DNA from: Bretschneidera sinensis
Lineage: Eukaryota; Streptophyta; Magnoliopsida; Brassicales; Akaniaceae
Direction: 5' to 3'
NCBI GenBank assembly: GCA_023935145.1
Contig: CM043699.1
Location: forward strand, 72,917,638-72,981,637
DNA: 64,000 nucleotides
In this document: in pieces, positions 43,719-55,633 of the stretch
How positions within the stretch are numbered: the stretch's first letter is position 1
How the letters are laid out: each line of letters opens with the position of its first letter
Notes under the pieces: generated by a model
Database searches by the model: none
Told to the model about the DNA's origin: nothing
Seen by the model: the letters and a program-made list of their open reading frames with translations, nothing else
Translations under genes and position numbers: made by a program

Positions 43719-45473
43719 CTACATCACACAAGGATACACAATGGCATTTTTAGGTACCCAAAATTTCTTGGGTCCTTTGGGGTTAGTCCTTGAAAATACA
43801 GTTCCTTTTGGGACCCATACTTTCTTAACTGCATATGGTGATCTATAGACATGTTGATAATGCACAATTCTAGGATGATAGTTATTGAATTTTCTAGGAG
43901 TCTTTAGTTGTGCATGCCTATAATGCTTAGGATATGAGTTCCTAGGATACATGTTTCTATTGTGAGGAATATTAATATACATGTCATTTCCAGAAAATGT
44001 ATGATGATGATTTCTAGGATACATGCTTGCATTATCATGAGTATGCATATTATTTCTAAAATTACTATGATTGTAATTCCTAGGATATGCTTGTGCAGTG
44101 TCCAAGTCTTGAGTATACAAATTGTTCCTAAGATGCACATGATGATTATTCCTAGCATGTGCATAAGCATTCCTTAAATGAGCATACATATAAGCATGAG
44201 TATTTCTAGGATTCTTCAATCTTATATAAGCATTAGTATTTCTAGACATGCTATTATTCAATGTGGGTGTGATTTTAACCTTTGAAGTAGAGGCTTCATT
44301 CACACATGAAGCTTTCATGAATAAGCTCTCTTTTGATTTTTGCTTGCCTAATGGAGAATAACCTAACCCAGATTTTCCTCTATTTAATCTTTGGCAAGAT
44401 AGCACTTCATCTAGCCTTTCTTTTCCAAACATAAGTCTAGATATAGTACCATTCAATTCTACTATCTTCTTCTTTAAATTCTCATTTGCATCTTTAAGGA
44501 AATCTTGAGAAGCATCATAAAGCAATGAAGATAGTTTTTCTTTTTCTTCTCTTAGACTTATCATCTCTTTAGAAAGGGATGACACCTCTTTTTTAAGAGT
44601 AGAGTTCCTAGAATCAAATTTCTTCAATTCATCATGCATTTCATTTATGACTACTAACAATTCTTCACTACTACTCACAATGTTATTTTTAGGCGAGGAA
44701 GAAGATAATACCTCATTTTCATCATCAATTGCCATAAGGCATAGGTTGGCAATTTCCTCGTATCCGACTTCTTTATCTGAGGATTCATCTTCTTCATCAT
44801 CATTGACAATGAGATTCATTTCCTCCATCTCATATGTTAACAATGACCCAAGAAGTGTCTCAACATCAAGTTTGTCGAGATCTTTGGCCTCCATGATAGC
44901 AGTCTTCTTTACTTTCCATGTGGATGGCAAAGATCTTAAGATTTTTCTTGTTAATTCAAATTCCTCAATGTTCCTACCAAGAAGCTTCAAACCATTAACA
45001 ATAGTTATGAAACGTGAGTGCATTTGAGAAATTGTTTCGTTAGGATACATTCTAAAAGATTCATATTCAGACACTAGCATATAGATTTTTGATTTTTTAA
45101 CCTCACTAGTTCCTTCATATGTAGCTTGCAATTTATCCCATATTTCCTTAGCTGAAACACATGCAGAGATTTTATTGTATTAAGATATATCTAAAGCACA
45201 ATGTAAAATACTTGTTGCTCTACTATTGAAAGACATCATTCTACAATCCTCCTTATTGTACTTAGTTTTGAGTTTAGGCATTATATGATTGATTTCTCCA
45301 ATAGTGATTTCCTTTGATGGAATTCTAGGTCCCTCTTCAACGACTCTCCACAGATTATAATCTTGTCCGTCGACAAAGATTTTCATCCTGTTTTTCCAAT
45401 AGTTATAGTTGGAGCCATTGAACAAGGTAGGCCTAGTATATGAGTGTCCCTCAGAATAGCTATTTGCTGCCAT
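43719..45473 (-). pseudogene. R8 Gag with an Asn/His/Tyr-rich tail and no zinc knuckle
   Basis: The start at 45473 (MAANSYSEGHSYTRPTLFNGSNY) and NYWKNRMKIFVDGQDYNLW are typical of copia Gag. One stop at 45180 interrupts the same frame, which then runs 470 codons to 43719. Order: UBN2-like capsid (YESFRMYPNETISQMHSRF, residues about 25-45), an acidic region, a coiled coil (about 150-230), then a stretch rich in RN, HH and Y repeats (about 290-420) and the KKVWVPKG...KKFWVPK end. The CX2CX4HX4C knuckle normally found before that end is not seen. Confidence 0.87.
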
Positions 45474-45528
45474 CGGATCAACTCAAGGATATTAAGCCTA
45501 AAATTGAGAATGAGGCTCTAATACCAAT
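45474..45528 (-). other. Primer binding site of R8
   Basis: On the minus strand TTGGTATTAGAGC (45515-45527) matches the initiator tRNA-Met site TGGTATCAGAGC with one transition. It is next to the LTR end. Confidence 0.85.
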
Positions 45529-46726
45529 TGTAGACTGAGGTTTCAACCAAAGAGGGGGGATGAATTAGGTTTTAAAAACTTTCGCGGATTAAACACAAGT
45601 TTATAAAACAGATAACACAACAAGCTTATAAATAAGTAAAATGTGTTGTAAATAAAGAGCTTAAGGAATAGAGGATGCAAACTTAGTTTATAGTGGTTTG
45701 GCAATATTGGAATCATTCTAACCCTACATCTACTCTCTTTAAGGAACCTCCTTGAAGTAATCAACTAAGAAATTTAATCGTGCAACTTCACGAGTGTTGC
45801 ACAAACCTTACAATCCCTTCCTCTTGGAAGCAAACCCTTTCCTCTCGGAAGTAAACCCTTTCCTTTTGGAAGCAAAACCATTCCTTTTGGAAGCAAAATC
45901 CTTTTACAATAAATACTGTAAAGAAAACAGTAGAGAGACAACAATGGAAGCCTGTATAGCTGAATAATAGCTCTCTTTCTAGGTAAAGCTTGAAGAATGG
46001 CTCAACAATCACTTTTTCAAAGCTTTTTGTGTATCAATGAGTAAAAACTTGTTTGAAAGTGTAATCCCCCATCTTAAAATGCTTAATAGAGTGGGTTTAT
46101 ATAGCCTTGATGTAATATGCCCGTTTGTAACTGATTTGGTACGTTTTGGTACAATTTATGCTAAATTCTCACATCTCAACGGTCATGTTTTTTGAACTAC
46201 CAGTCGACTGGGTCCTCTTTAAGAATCACATCATTAAGGCTGTTAAAGGTACCAATTAACTGGGTATGACTTACCAGTCGACTGGGAACCATCTGCCCAA
46301 AGTACCAGTCGACTGGGAACTTTCTGTCCAAAACACCAGTCGACTGATATTAAGCATCCAGTCGACTGTGGACACACTGTCCAAAACACCAGTCGTCTAG
46401 TGTAAGTACCCAGTCAACTGGGTTACTTTTCAACCCAGTTTTTCATTCTTTTAACAAGTTATGATTTTAAAACGTTAGTTTTTACAATACTTTTTCAAAG
46501 GGAGCCATTGGACAAGCTAATTACCTGAACAAGTGAGATTTACAACTTGTTTAAATACCTTGTCCTTATTCTAGAACTTCTATCTTGACTTGATGATTGA
46601 TTCAGGTCAAGTTCTTGCACCTTGATCCTTGGTTGAATGCTCTTATTGCTTAATACACTTAGATAGCATTGTTAGTATAATAAAAGTTGTGTTTTATCAT
46701 CATTAAAATATAGGTGAGGGTCAACA
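45529..46726 (-). repeat. 5' LTR of R8
   Basis: 1,198 bp, from TGTTGACCC (46726) to GTCTACA (45529) on the minus strand. A TATA box (TATATAAA) lies at 46096-46103. Seven to eight copies of ACCAGTCGACTGG, some decayed, lie at 46198-46424, 100-330 bases upstream of it in transcription sense. Repeated GGAAGCAAA(C/A)CCTTTCC units lie at about 45818-45905 in the R/U5 part. Confidence 0.88.
46198..46424. repeat. CCAGTCGACTGG palindrome array
   Basis: Copies near 46198, 46272, 46303, 46334, 46358 and 46409, with degenerate ones near 46252 and 46388. The core CAGTCGACTG is a perfect palindrome. Spacers are irregular (about 15-65 bases). Confidence 0.92.
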
Positions 46727-47086
46727 CTGTTATTAGCTGCTGAGAATCAAGCCAAGCAACAACACCTCTAATAACTCGAATGTTCAAAGGATGAGTCTTA
46801 GAACCTCCAAAAAGAGCTCAAGGACACCTTGATAAAGGTGAAACAAGTCAAGGCTCGCAAGGTCGAGCTCGAATGGAAACTTGAGAAAATTAATGCCCAA
46901 CTGGAAGGCCTATTAATAAGGGTGAAGAATCTCGAGCGAGATTATTCTGCCCTGTCTACTCATCATGGAGAACTTAGATATGCTCATCATGCCATCATGG
47001 AAATTCATAATGATGTGGCAGGTTCAGCAGATTACATCCACTCGAAATGGACATTTAAAACAGACTCCTTCCATCGTAGAGTTTAA
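46727..47086 (+). pseudogene. Coiled-coil fragment, probable 3' end of the PMD gene
   Basis: In one frame the sequence encodes a heptad-like stretch: ELKDTLIKVKQVKARKVELE, then KINAQLEGLLIRVKNLERD and HHGELRYAHHAIMEIHND, ending at a stop after HRRV (47086). Upstream in the same frame is LLLAAENQAKQQ followed by stops. Coiled coils of this kind occur at the C-terminus of plant PMD-containing proteins. With the PMD piece at 25209-27231 on the other side of the R6/R7/R8 block, it is most simply the end of the same gene. This link is inference. Confidence 0.5.
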
Positions 47087-47189
47087 AATTTCTTTTGTTA
47101 TTTTTTTGTAATTCAATTTTCTTTCAATTTTGATCTATACTGAATTCAATATTTAATATGATAAAAGTTAGTTTCTTTTTTTAGTTCTC

Positions 47190-48990
47190 TATATGGTTTC
47201 AAATATTTCCCATTGACAGATAGTTTATGTTCATTTCCATTAATGGTCATAAGCTGATATGCATTACCACTTAAAACCTTTACCACTAAAAATGGACCTT
47301 CCCAATTAGGAGACCACTTACCTAACTCTCAATCTTTTGATCCAGATGGTAAGATCAATTTCTATGCTAAGTCTCATTCTGTGAAAACTTTTACCTTAAC
47401 CCTTTGGTTATAAATCTTTACAACATGTAAATTTTATTGCATTATATTATCTAACGCTCTGGCTTGGACATCCTCGACATCGTCGAGCCTAGCCAACATA
47501 GCATCATGATAATCAATATCACTTAACTCATTTTGCCCAGCCATCCGCAATGATTTGACAGTTATATTCATAAGCAAAACTAGATCATGACCAAATAATA
47601 AGGAAAATGGGGTAGTCCTAATACTTGATCTTTTTATGTTTGATAGGCCTATAAGACTTCCAATAATAAATCATCCCACTTTCTGGGATTTCGATCTATT
47701 ACCTTTTTAAAATTATTTTTAATAATATTTTTAGTTAAATCAACCTGACCATTAGTTTGGGTATACTATGGACTAGAATTAATTAACTTAATTCCATAAT
47801 CCTGCATGAATGCTCAAACCCTTTAATTGTTGAAGACTAATGCATTATCCACAATTATAGATTATGGGATTCCAAGTCGATGAATTGTCATCTCTTAGAC
47901 AAATTTGATGAATTAAATTTCATCAAATTCTTTGTAAGACTTAGCTTCTACTCATTTGGTAAAATAATTTGTGGCCACTAACATAAATGTGTATTCTTTA
48001 GTAGACTTTTCCAATTATGTTAATGGCCCATCCTCTAAACAGCCATTGTTTGATTACCGACTATAAGGGCATGGCTGGAACTCAAGGTATGTTCCCATGC
48101 CATTGATATGCTTGACAACCTTAGAATATTCTAGACACTCTTTCAAGATTGAAGACCAGTAATACCCATACCTTTATATTAACTAGTGCATTTTCAATCC
48201 TAACTTATGAGCACCGAAAATCCCTTCATGTACCTCAATCATGACTTGTAATGATTTCTCTACTCCCAGGCACTTCAAAGTAATCCCATGGCATCTCATT
48301 TGTGTAACTCTTCATTTTCTCCTCAGAAAACATAATGTCTAGCTTTTAACTTTAACGAGTTACCTATTTTTTTTTTGATTCCTTAAGAAGTCCACAATTA
48401 GTTTTCTCCAATCATTATCCTGATAAACTTGGACACAAAAGACATCTGTTGCAAGTTTCTTATCAATGACAGAGGAATGCATTCTACGATTTAATCTAGC
48501 TAACTTCTTTTTTCTATTACTAGGTACTCATTACCCTATAGCCATTTGAGCTGACATATTTTCTCTCAAGTTTTCCTCTAAAAGAATATAACACAAAATC
48601 ACGTCATCAAACTCTTTACACAATTATTGTGCTGCTATTAAGTATGGTGCCAACATAGCACTCATACACTTGTATTCTCTTCTTAATTGCTTGATAACAA
48701 GTTATGAGTCTCCTTCAATTTTTATTGAAGTTACCCTCATTTCATTAAGTATTTCGAGTCCAATAATTAAAGCTTCATACTCTGCTTGATTATAGGAATA
48801 GTTCCCTCAAGAGTAAATGCTAAATTTGTTTGTGTCCTAGCAGGAGACTGAATGGAAATGCCAATTCCATTCTCTTTGGATGTTTTAGACCCATCAAAAT
48901 TTAATTTTCATGGGCCTAACTTACAAACAGGTTTTCCTCCACAGTTTCTAATTCGAAGCTATGATGATCAACCAAGAAATTTGCTAAGGC
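47190..48990 (-). pseudogene. R9 second RNase H and integrase
   Basis: The plant Tat-type extra RNase H lies at about 48830-48560 (NQAEYEALIIGLEILNEM, IEGDS, VIKQLRREY). The integrase finger is near 48245-48090, with histidines (HEGIFGAH) but both expected C-terminal cysteines lost. The core near 47990-47760 is in broken frames (IIVDNA, DYGIKLINSSPY, QTNGQV). The C-terminal end near 47330-47200 reads KVHF, then NGKYLKPYRE-like sequence. All of it is interrupted by stops. Confidence 0.75.
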
Positions 48991-50340
48991 TTGTCCCTTA
49001 ACAGACTTTTAAGGAACATAAATTAAGTCAAATTCGATAATTGATAGACTTTATTTAGTCATTTTGCCACCAAGTGTAGGTCATGAAGCATATACTTGAC
49101 TAGGTCAGTTTGAGCAATCACATTAACCACAAAGCTTAAAAGATAATGACGTAGTTTAGTCACAGCAAAATAAAGGGATAAACATCATTTTTCGATTGAA
49201 GAATATTTACATTCCATTGAGTTTAATACAAGGCTTAAATAGAAAATAGTCAAAGTTCATTCATTGCCCTGAGCTAAGAAAATTCCTATTGAGTCTAAGA
49301 AAGCTGATATATAAAGCTTCAACAGTCTTCCTTGTCAAAGGGGGAATTTGGAGAATTCAAGAGACATTTCTTTATCTCCTCAAAAGCCTTTTGATGATGC
49401 TTTTCCCAGATAAAAGTCTCTTCTCCTTTAAACTTCAACAAGGGAGAGAATACTTTAGGTTTTCTTGTAACATTAGCAGTAAAACTTAGAAAATTCAATT
49501 GCCCCAAAAACCTTTGAAGTTCTTTTTTTGTTAGTAGGGGTTTAGCTTAGATTATTTATTTTGTTTTATTCTAATCGAATTCAATTCATTAGTTGTGAAC
49601 TAAAAATCTTAAGAGATTCCCTACATTCATACAAAATGCACATTTCAAATGATTTAATTTTAATTGGTGAACCATTCTTTGAAATCCTCTCAAGAGAGCT
49701 TCGAGATGTGAGGCAAATTTTTGTGATTTCACTATTATATCATCAATATAAACCTCTGAACATTTTCCAATCATGTCATGGAAAATTAGGTTCATAGCAT
49801 GTTGGTAAGTTGCCCCAGCATTTTTCAATCCAAAGAGCATTACTACCCATTCGAATGTCCCTAGATTACCCAAACAATGAAAAGAAATTTTGTTTATATC
49901 CTCTAGAGCTATAAAATTTTGATTATACCTTGAGTACCCATCATCAAAGAGAGAACTTGGTTACAAGCCACACTATCTACTAATAGGTCAGATGTTAGTA
50001 TAGGATATTCATCTTTAAGAGTGGAATTGATACATACCTTTAATTGGCCATTTTTCTTTATTATCGGAACTATATTAGATAACCATTCTACATACTTGGT
50101 TGTTCGAATGAATCCAACTTTTAGCAAGCACTCAATCTCTTTCTTGACTTTGAGGATGACTTCTTTGGACATCCTTCTAGGTGCCTGTTGGAACGGTTTG
50201 CAACCTTTCCTAATGGAGAGTCAATGTTCTACCAAACCTCAACTTAGTCCTGGCATTTTGTCGTAGTCCTAAGCAAACCAGTCCTTATACTATCTTGAAA
50301 GAGATGTAAGTTGCTCTTTCACCTATTGATGAAGTAGCTT
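48991..50340 (-). pseudogene. R9 reverse transcriptase and first RNase H
   Basis: RT entry: SKEVILKVKKEIECLLKVGF and VEWLSNIVPIIKKNGQLKVC (50172-49909). The segment after KVCI is shortened, losing the usual DLN block. Next come LGTFEWVVMLFGLKNAGATY and the catalytic YIDD box (about 49752-49741), then the thumb and connection at 49507-49319 (FLSFTANVTRKPKVFSPLL, FIWEKHHQKAFEEIKK). RNase H continues to about 49000 with stops. Confidence 0.82.
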
Positions 50341-52560
50341 GCTGAGAAAGGTTGGTTTTGATTCTTCTCCATCACCTAAATCAACTTTCTTCATGAGATC
50401 TTGTGTCTCTATCTTCAAGTCTTCAAGTCTAACTGAAATAGGTTCAAGATCTTTTAGTCCAATTTCATCAAGGTCTTTTATACTCTCGATATTATGTTGG
50501 TTTATTACTTTCTGTTTAACTACATATGTGACTAACCTTGATTGGACCAAAGCTATGGCCTCCATTTTGTATTTGCAGAGTTTATTATTCATCATTCACC
50601 CAGTATTTGATTAAGGGCATCTCTGACCTTTTCTCTGTCAAGATTGGTCTGGAAAACTCCTTACAAATCTGCTCTAGAGCCACTTCTTGTGGCTCTTCCT
50701 TGGACACGGTTATCTCAGTTGACTTTTCGTGTTTGCCTCTTCCCAGTATCTTTACATAGCCAACATTTTTCTCGTAAAACATTGTCTCGATGCTATTTGA
50801 AGAAGCCATAAATGGCTTATCATCTGCATACATAAGTTTAACTTGGTTATTTTCATTCGAAAAGAAAAGTGTTTGATGCAATGACAATGGCACACAATAA
50901 TTTGAATCAATCTAGTCTCGTTTTAATAAGGCATTGTAGCTTAAAGTGGAGTCAATTACAAAAAAGTGGCTACTACAACTCGACTCCCAACCTATAATTC
51001 TAGAGGAATAACTCTTTGTGTTCTGATGGTGTTTCCTAAGAATCCGCAAGCGAAAACCTCTAAAGGGATCAAATTCTCTTTTGTTTTCTTCAATTTAAAG
51101 AGCATGGTGTGTGGTAATATATTGACAGTTGAACCATTATACACTAATACATAATTCAAATGTTTACTTTATATATGAATCTTAACATTCAAAGGTTTAA
51201 GATGTTGAGCCATACCTCGAGAGGCATTCTCGATGATCATGGGAGTATCATATTCAACTTTCATCTGCTCTATTCCTGGCTCCTCACTTCATATGCATAC
51301 TACCTCTTGGGGTTGCTCTTTGATTATTTCTATATCCTCGATCTCAACCTCCTTAACCTCGAGAAGTTGGCTAGGAACTACTCAAAAGGAGGATGTTAAT
51401 AGGATTCCATATTGCAATCCATCGTCATAGCTTGTTCCACTGGATCTTTCTTTTCATGGTCTTTATCTTAGTCTTCTATGCTTGAATGCTCTTCATCCTT
51501 GAGGGAATCCTCTTTATCATTGTTGTGATTAGAATCTTCCTCAAGAGTTCGCTTTTCTTTTGAACTCTCTAAAGTTCTTATGTATGACCTCCTTGGTTGG
51601 TTGTCCCCATATTCATAATGTGTATGGGCCCATTGATGCTCATGGAATCCAACCATTTGTCCTTGACTTCTCTTGTATCATGGTTTATGTGAAATACTTC
51701 TTTTGGATTTGGGATAAACTCTTCATCCCGTGTAAGGGTTCCTAGTACGTACGCTTCCTCTTCATCATCACTTTCATTAGAAAAGGTCACTATGAACTCT
51801 TTCCTATCCAGAGCTAGTGACTCCTTTCTTTTTTTGTTCCTCCTAAACTTAAATGAATTCTTCTTCTTCCTTTAAACTTGTAGTATCAGCTCCTCTCTCA
51901 AGCCTCTTGTGTCCTTTGGCTCTCTAAGATGCTTCTGGTTGTTTATGAAGGTGGTACCATTTCTTTGGCTTTATAAGTAGTACTTTAAAGGTTTTTGGTT
52001 TCTTTATCACCACATGTGTTGTTTATTCCCTTTGTTGACGTATTTATGGTCATACATAAGGCCTTCCCTTTGAAGTAGGTTGACCTCTTCTTTGCGAATA
52101 TTCCTCATTCTACCTCGAGCACTAGCCATTCGAAGGGATACTAATGGTTCTTCCACTTAAGCTGGTTACTTTTCTTCTTCCCTTGCTTGCGTTTTACCCT
52201 CACATGTTCCATAAACAGCTCAGCCACCTTGTCTTGGAAATCATCACATAAGATGATCAGAGCATCAGGTAAAGTCACTAGGAAAATTGAGTTAGGAATC
52301 CCATTTGTTGTTTTTGCTGTCACAACCAATATTAGCTTTAGCTTTTTATCTTCAAGCATTATTGGTTGATCATCGAATTCATATCCCCATCCCATAGGTT
52401 TGATCTCCTCGAACGACACAAGATCTGCCACTTTTTAATAAGTGACAATCGAACTTGTTTGAGGGTTCCCTAGCAGTCTAACTCTAGTATTTCTAGCTTC
52501 ATACCATTCCTTTAGGATTTGTTATTGAGTTTTCTTTAGTGAGGTACTCATATTTATTTT
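50341..52560 (-). pseudogene. R9 protease region and Gag-Pol linker
   Basis: Near 51150-51050 the sequence reads LVYNGSTVNILPHTML, the retroviral protease pocket of Tat elements with the catalytic Asp changed to Tyr. Linker segments at 50893-50585 and 50595-50323 are acidic and helical, without a recognised domain. The stretch 51790-51468 is rich in Asp/Glu/Ser. The segment at 52431-52141 (SFEEIKPMGWGYEFDDQPIML) resembles the region between Gag and protease. No intact frame exists. Confidence 0.65.
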
Positions 52561-53728
52561 TGAAAGCAAACATTAAGGATCAGTAAGCTCTTTATTTTCT
52601 TGCGATAATTGAGAAACATTCAAAGCAACCATGCTAGCATTAACCAAATCAAAGAATGGGTTAATATCAACTTGCATTGTTTTTGTTTCTTTCGGGAATT
52701 TAAGTTTCCCTCAATCTATCTTATCTTGAATAAGATTTCTAAATATGACAAGTTTATTAGTTGAATGATTAAAAAGGCTATTCCATTTTAAGAAATTTTT
52801 ACTTTGGAGCTCTTTACCACAAGGCATTTTATGCCACCCTACCAGTCGTTGTTGCTTAACCTACAACAACAGATCAAAAATTTGATGTGCTTTACTTATG
52901 TTAAAGGAATATAACCTCACATGGGCAGTAGTTCTATTTGGACTCTTGCAGTTGAGTTTGTTTCTTTGTCAAGCATCGCGCATAAATGGCTCTCGACTTA
53001 CAAACTCAACTATGTCCATTTCAACATTGGAATCATAATAATGTCCTATTGGATAAAACCCTATTTTTTTGTTCTTCCTCAAATATATACTTGTATCAAG
53101 TAGCCCTTTCTACTAGCTCAAACAAGTCATGGAAGACCATTCCTTCAAACTTCTTACGAAATTCAAAACTCAACCCATCTTGGGCTAGCTATATATACTC
53201 GACTTCAGGTAAACCAATGTTACACTTGGTTCGAGTCTGCTTGAAACAATTAAGATAATCTTTAGTAAACTCATTATGTTGTTGTTTTTGTCTGGCTAAG
53301 TCAGCCATAGAAAAACCTATACTCGTTCGAGCGAGCTGAGTTATGAATCTTTCCTACATATCATTGCAATTCATGATTGATTTCTGAGGGAGATTAATGT
53401 ACCACAAAAACAATTATCTTGTCAAAGAATTAGGAAAAAAAACATAATTTCATAAAATCATGGTTAGAATACTCTCCATATTAGACGATAAATCACGTAA
53501 TATGCTCTAGAGTTGTTTTCTCATTATCTCCAAAGAAAATCAAAAAGTTGTGGATTATGTAGTTTCGATGAAACTCGAACTACTAGTCTATGTAATCAGG
53601 GTAAGGTTTTCTATAAACAGGCCTTTGTACCCTTTGAATCCCATGCCTATACAAATGCTCGAATAGCTCAAGCCACCTAAGAGGTATTTGTTCTAGGATG
53701 TAAGGTTGATTAATACATACAGGGTCAT
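52561..53728 (-). pseudogene. R9 Gag, middle part
   Basis: The capsid-like retrotransposon Gag region lies near 53360-53060 (FSMADLARQKQQHNEFTKDYLNCFKQTRTKC, GLSFEFRKKFEGMV). It is followed by LFNHSTNKLVIF and DINPFFDLVNASMVAL near 52800-52640. It is cut at 53728 by R10, and the N-terminal part continues at 62639. Confidence 0.7.
53724..53728 (+). other. Target-site duplication of R10 (left copy)
   Basis: GTCAT at 53724-53728 is repeated exactly at 62634-62638. Confidence 0.92.
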
Positions 53729-55313
53729 TGATGTGCAAATTTTAAATGCTCACAAGTGCACAAATCACAAATAGTATTGCGATAAGTTTACTCTCGAGGT
53801 CGATCTCTCAAGGAATTGCAGTGGTTTAAATCTTAAATTACTTTCTTAAAATTACTAAAACAAACTCTGAAATTAAATCCCAAACACTCTAATTAAAAGA
53901 TTGGTGAAGAGAAAATTGAAACAAAAACAACTAAATAAATTAAACAAAACGAATTATGAAGAGATGAGAATAATTAATGAGAACAGTTAGGAGTTTAGCT
54001 TGTTGTCCAATCACGAATTGGAACATTTGCTGAATATAAAGAATTAATCAACATCCAAGACTATTGGTATTTCCGCTAAGACTAGAGAATGCCATTGATC
54101 GTGTTTATTCTCAATTTATAACTAATTAATTAAATCCCATGGATCATGTTCGTCAATTAATTAGTTAAATTAAGTATAAGGAAAACACAACCCTATAAAT
54201 CACAATTTGATTTAAATCCTTATTTAAATTCCTATTCAAGAAAGCTTAATTAGGTCAATATGATTTGTCCTCAAGCTAATCTCAAATATTAACCTTGACT
54301 ATCAATAATAGATGGTCAATCCACAAGCAATAATCAAAGGTATGAAGAATATTGAATATGAAATAATCTGGAAAATTTCATAAAACTAAATCCACCAAAA
54401 TATCCAAAACAATCAAGACAGCTAAGTCAAACGCCCAACAATGCGTTCAGCTGCTCATGTTTAAATCTCAATCACAGAATTCAAATACTAGGGTTACAAG
54501 CATATTGAAGGACAAAAGGACCAAAGACAGAATTTTTTCCCTGAATTACAATACGAATCCTCAAAGTCTTGAAGCGATTGATCGTTGTCTTCAATCTCTT
54601 GATAAACTGTCTTGATGAAAGAAACTGTCTCCTCCTTCAATCTCCCAATACTTCTCTTGATAATATCTCTCCAAGAACTGTCATTGTCTCCAGCCCCTAT
54701 TCTCTAAGTCTAAAATTCCTATATATAACTGTACGGAGATGGCTTTATAGACAAAAAAGTCTTCATAAGGTTTCTGTTCGGGCCGTGTGCTTCTGCTGTT
54801 GTCCAGGCCCGGTTCTGTTAAAACTGCTATAAATTTCTCTAGAAAAATCATATTTATGAGCCGTAAAATTCTCTAGAAAATAAAATCCAAATCTTTCCAA
54901 GCATATATAACTCATCTCTTGGTTCTTCCTGAATCAATACAGTTTAATCCACAAAAATCACTTATGCCACGCTGAAATCACTCACAGCCTGACCTTTGTC
55001 TACTAAAACTGCCATAACTTTCTCTAGAAAAATCATATTTACAAGCTGTAAAATTCTCCAGAAAATAGACATCCAGATCTTTCCAAGAATATATAGATCA
55101 TCTCCTGGTTCTTCCTGAATCAATATAGTTTAATCTACAAAAATGATTAATCTATACGGGCAATTCTGGCAATTTAGTGAAACTCCTTTTCAAGTGCTTG
55201 TGAACCTGTAAAACAACGAAAAACAACTCAAAGTAACAAATTCCGAAGCTAAACATATAAATAAATACTTGAAAACATAAAAAAAAAATACTAGGACAAA
55301 TATTCATTCATCA
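53729..55313 (-). repeat. 3' LTR of R10
   Basis: 1,585 bp, from TGATGAATG (minus-strand start) to GCACATCA. It carries two tandem copies of the shared U3 block (about 54805-54970 and 54985-55205), the first lacking its end. A TATA motif lies near 54718-54727. Confidence 0.92.
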
Positions 55314-55353
55314 AATATGCCCAAACCTAGATTTTGCTAGTCCTCAAGCAAAA
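55314..55353 (-). other. 3' polypurine tract and hairpin of R10
   Basis: The minus-strand tract is CTAGGTTTGGGCATATT (the G run is interrupted by C). It is preceded by TTTTGCT/AGCAAAA, a perfect 7-bp inverted repeat (55332-55353) whose loop contains GAGGAC. Confidence 0.8.
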
Positions 55354-55633
55354 CTAAAAGAAAACATAAACAAAACAAACCTAAAAACTTAAATCAACAA
55401 AACCCTCATGCCTTAATTCTTATTAAGACGCATATCTAGATATCTTATAAATAATTATATTCACAGTCTCAACACTGCACTATTCATTGCTCAAATCAAG
55501 TACACATCGCACGTCCATATTCCAATGCTCAAAACACCTCACATCAATTACCCCCAAACCTAACGTCAAGAATCCGAATTAGCTTCGACTTTAGGCCTCA
55601 CGGGATTCACTCATTAAGCACACCGAACCTAGA

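Larger units (their letters stand above)
40600..46726 (-). mobile_element. R8: Ty1/copia element, minus strand, 3' LTR missing
   Basis: 5' LTR 45529-46726, an initiator tRNA-Met primer site, gag, protease, integrase, RT and RNase H in the copia order, ending at 40609. No 3' LTR, polypurine tract or envelope-like ORF follows. Its pol end meets the end of R6 integrase within 20 bases. The Gag N-terminus and long coiled-coil Gag suggest the SIRE or Tork group, which I cannot separate by eye. Confidence 0.87.

Noticed and set aside
45818..45905. CCTTTCC...GGAAGCAAA repeats considered as a functional array
   Set aside because: A short, decaying tandem duplication in R/U5 of the R8 LTR, with no further signal.
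46198..46424. Regularly repeated motif considered as a CRISPR array
   Set aside because: The repeats are 12-14 bases and palindromic, spacing is irregular, and the setting is a plant LTR.
55547..55563. Purine tract inside R10 near the LTR
   Set aside because: No hairpin is seen before it, and it is probably a degenerate repeat of the 3' tract region.
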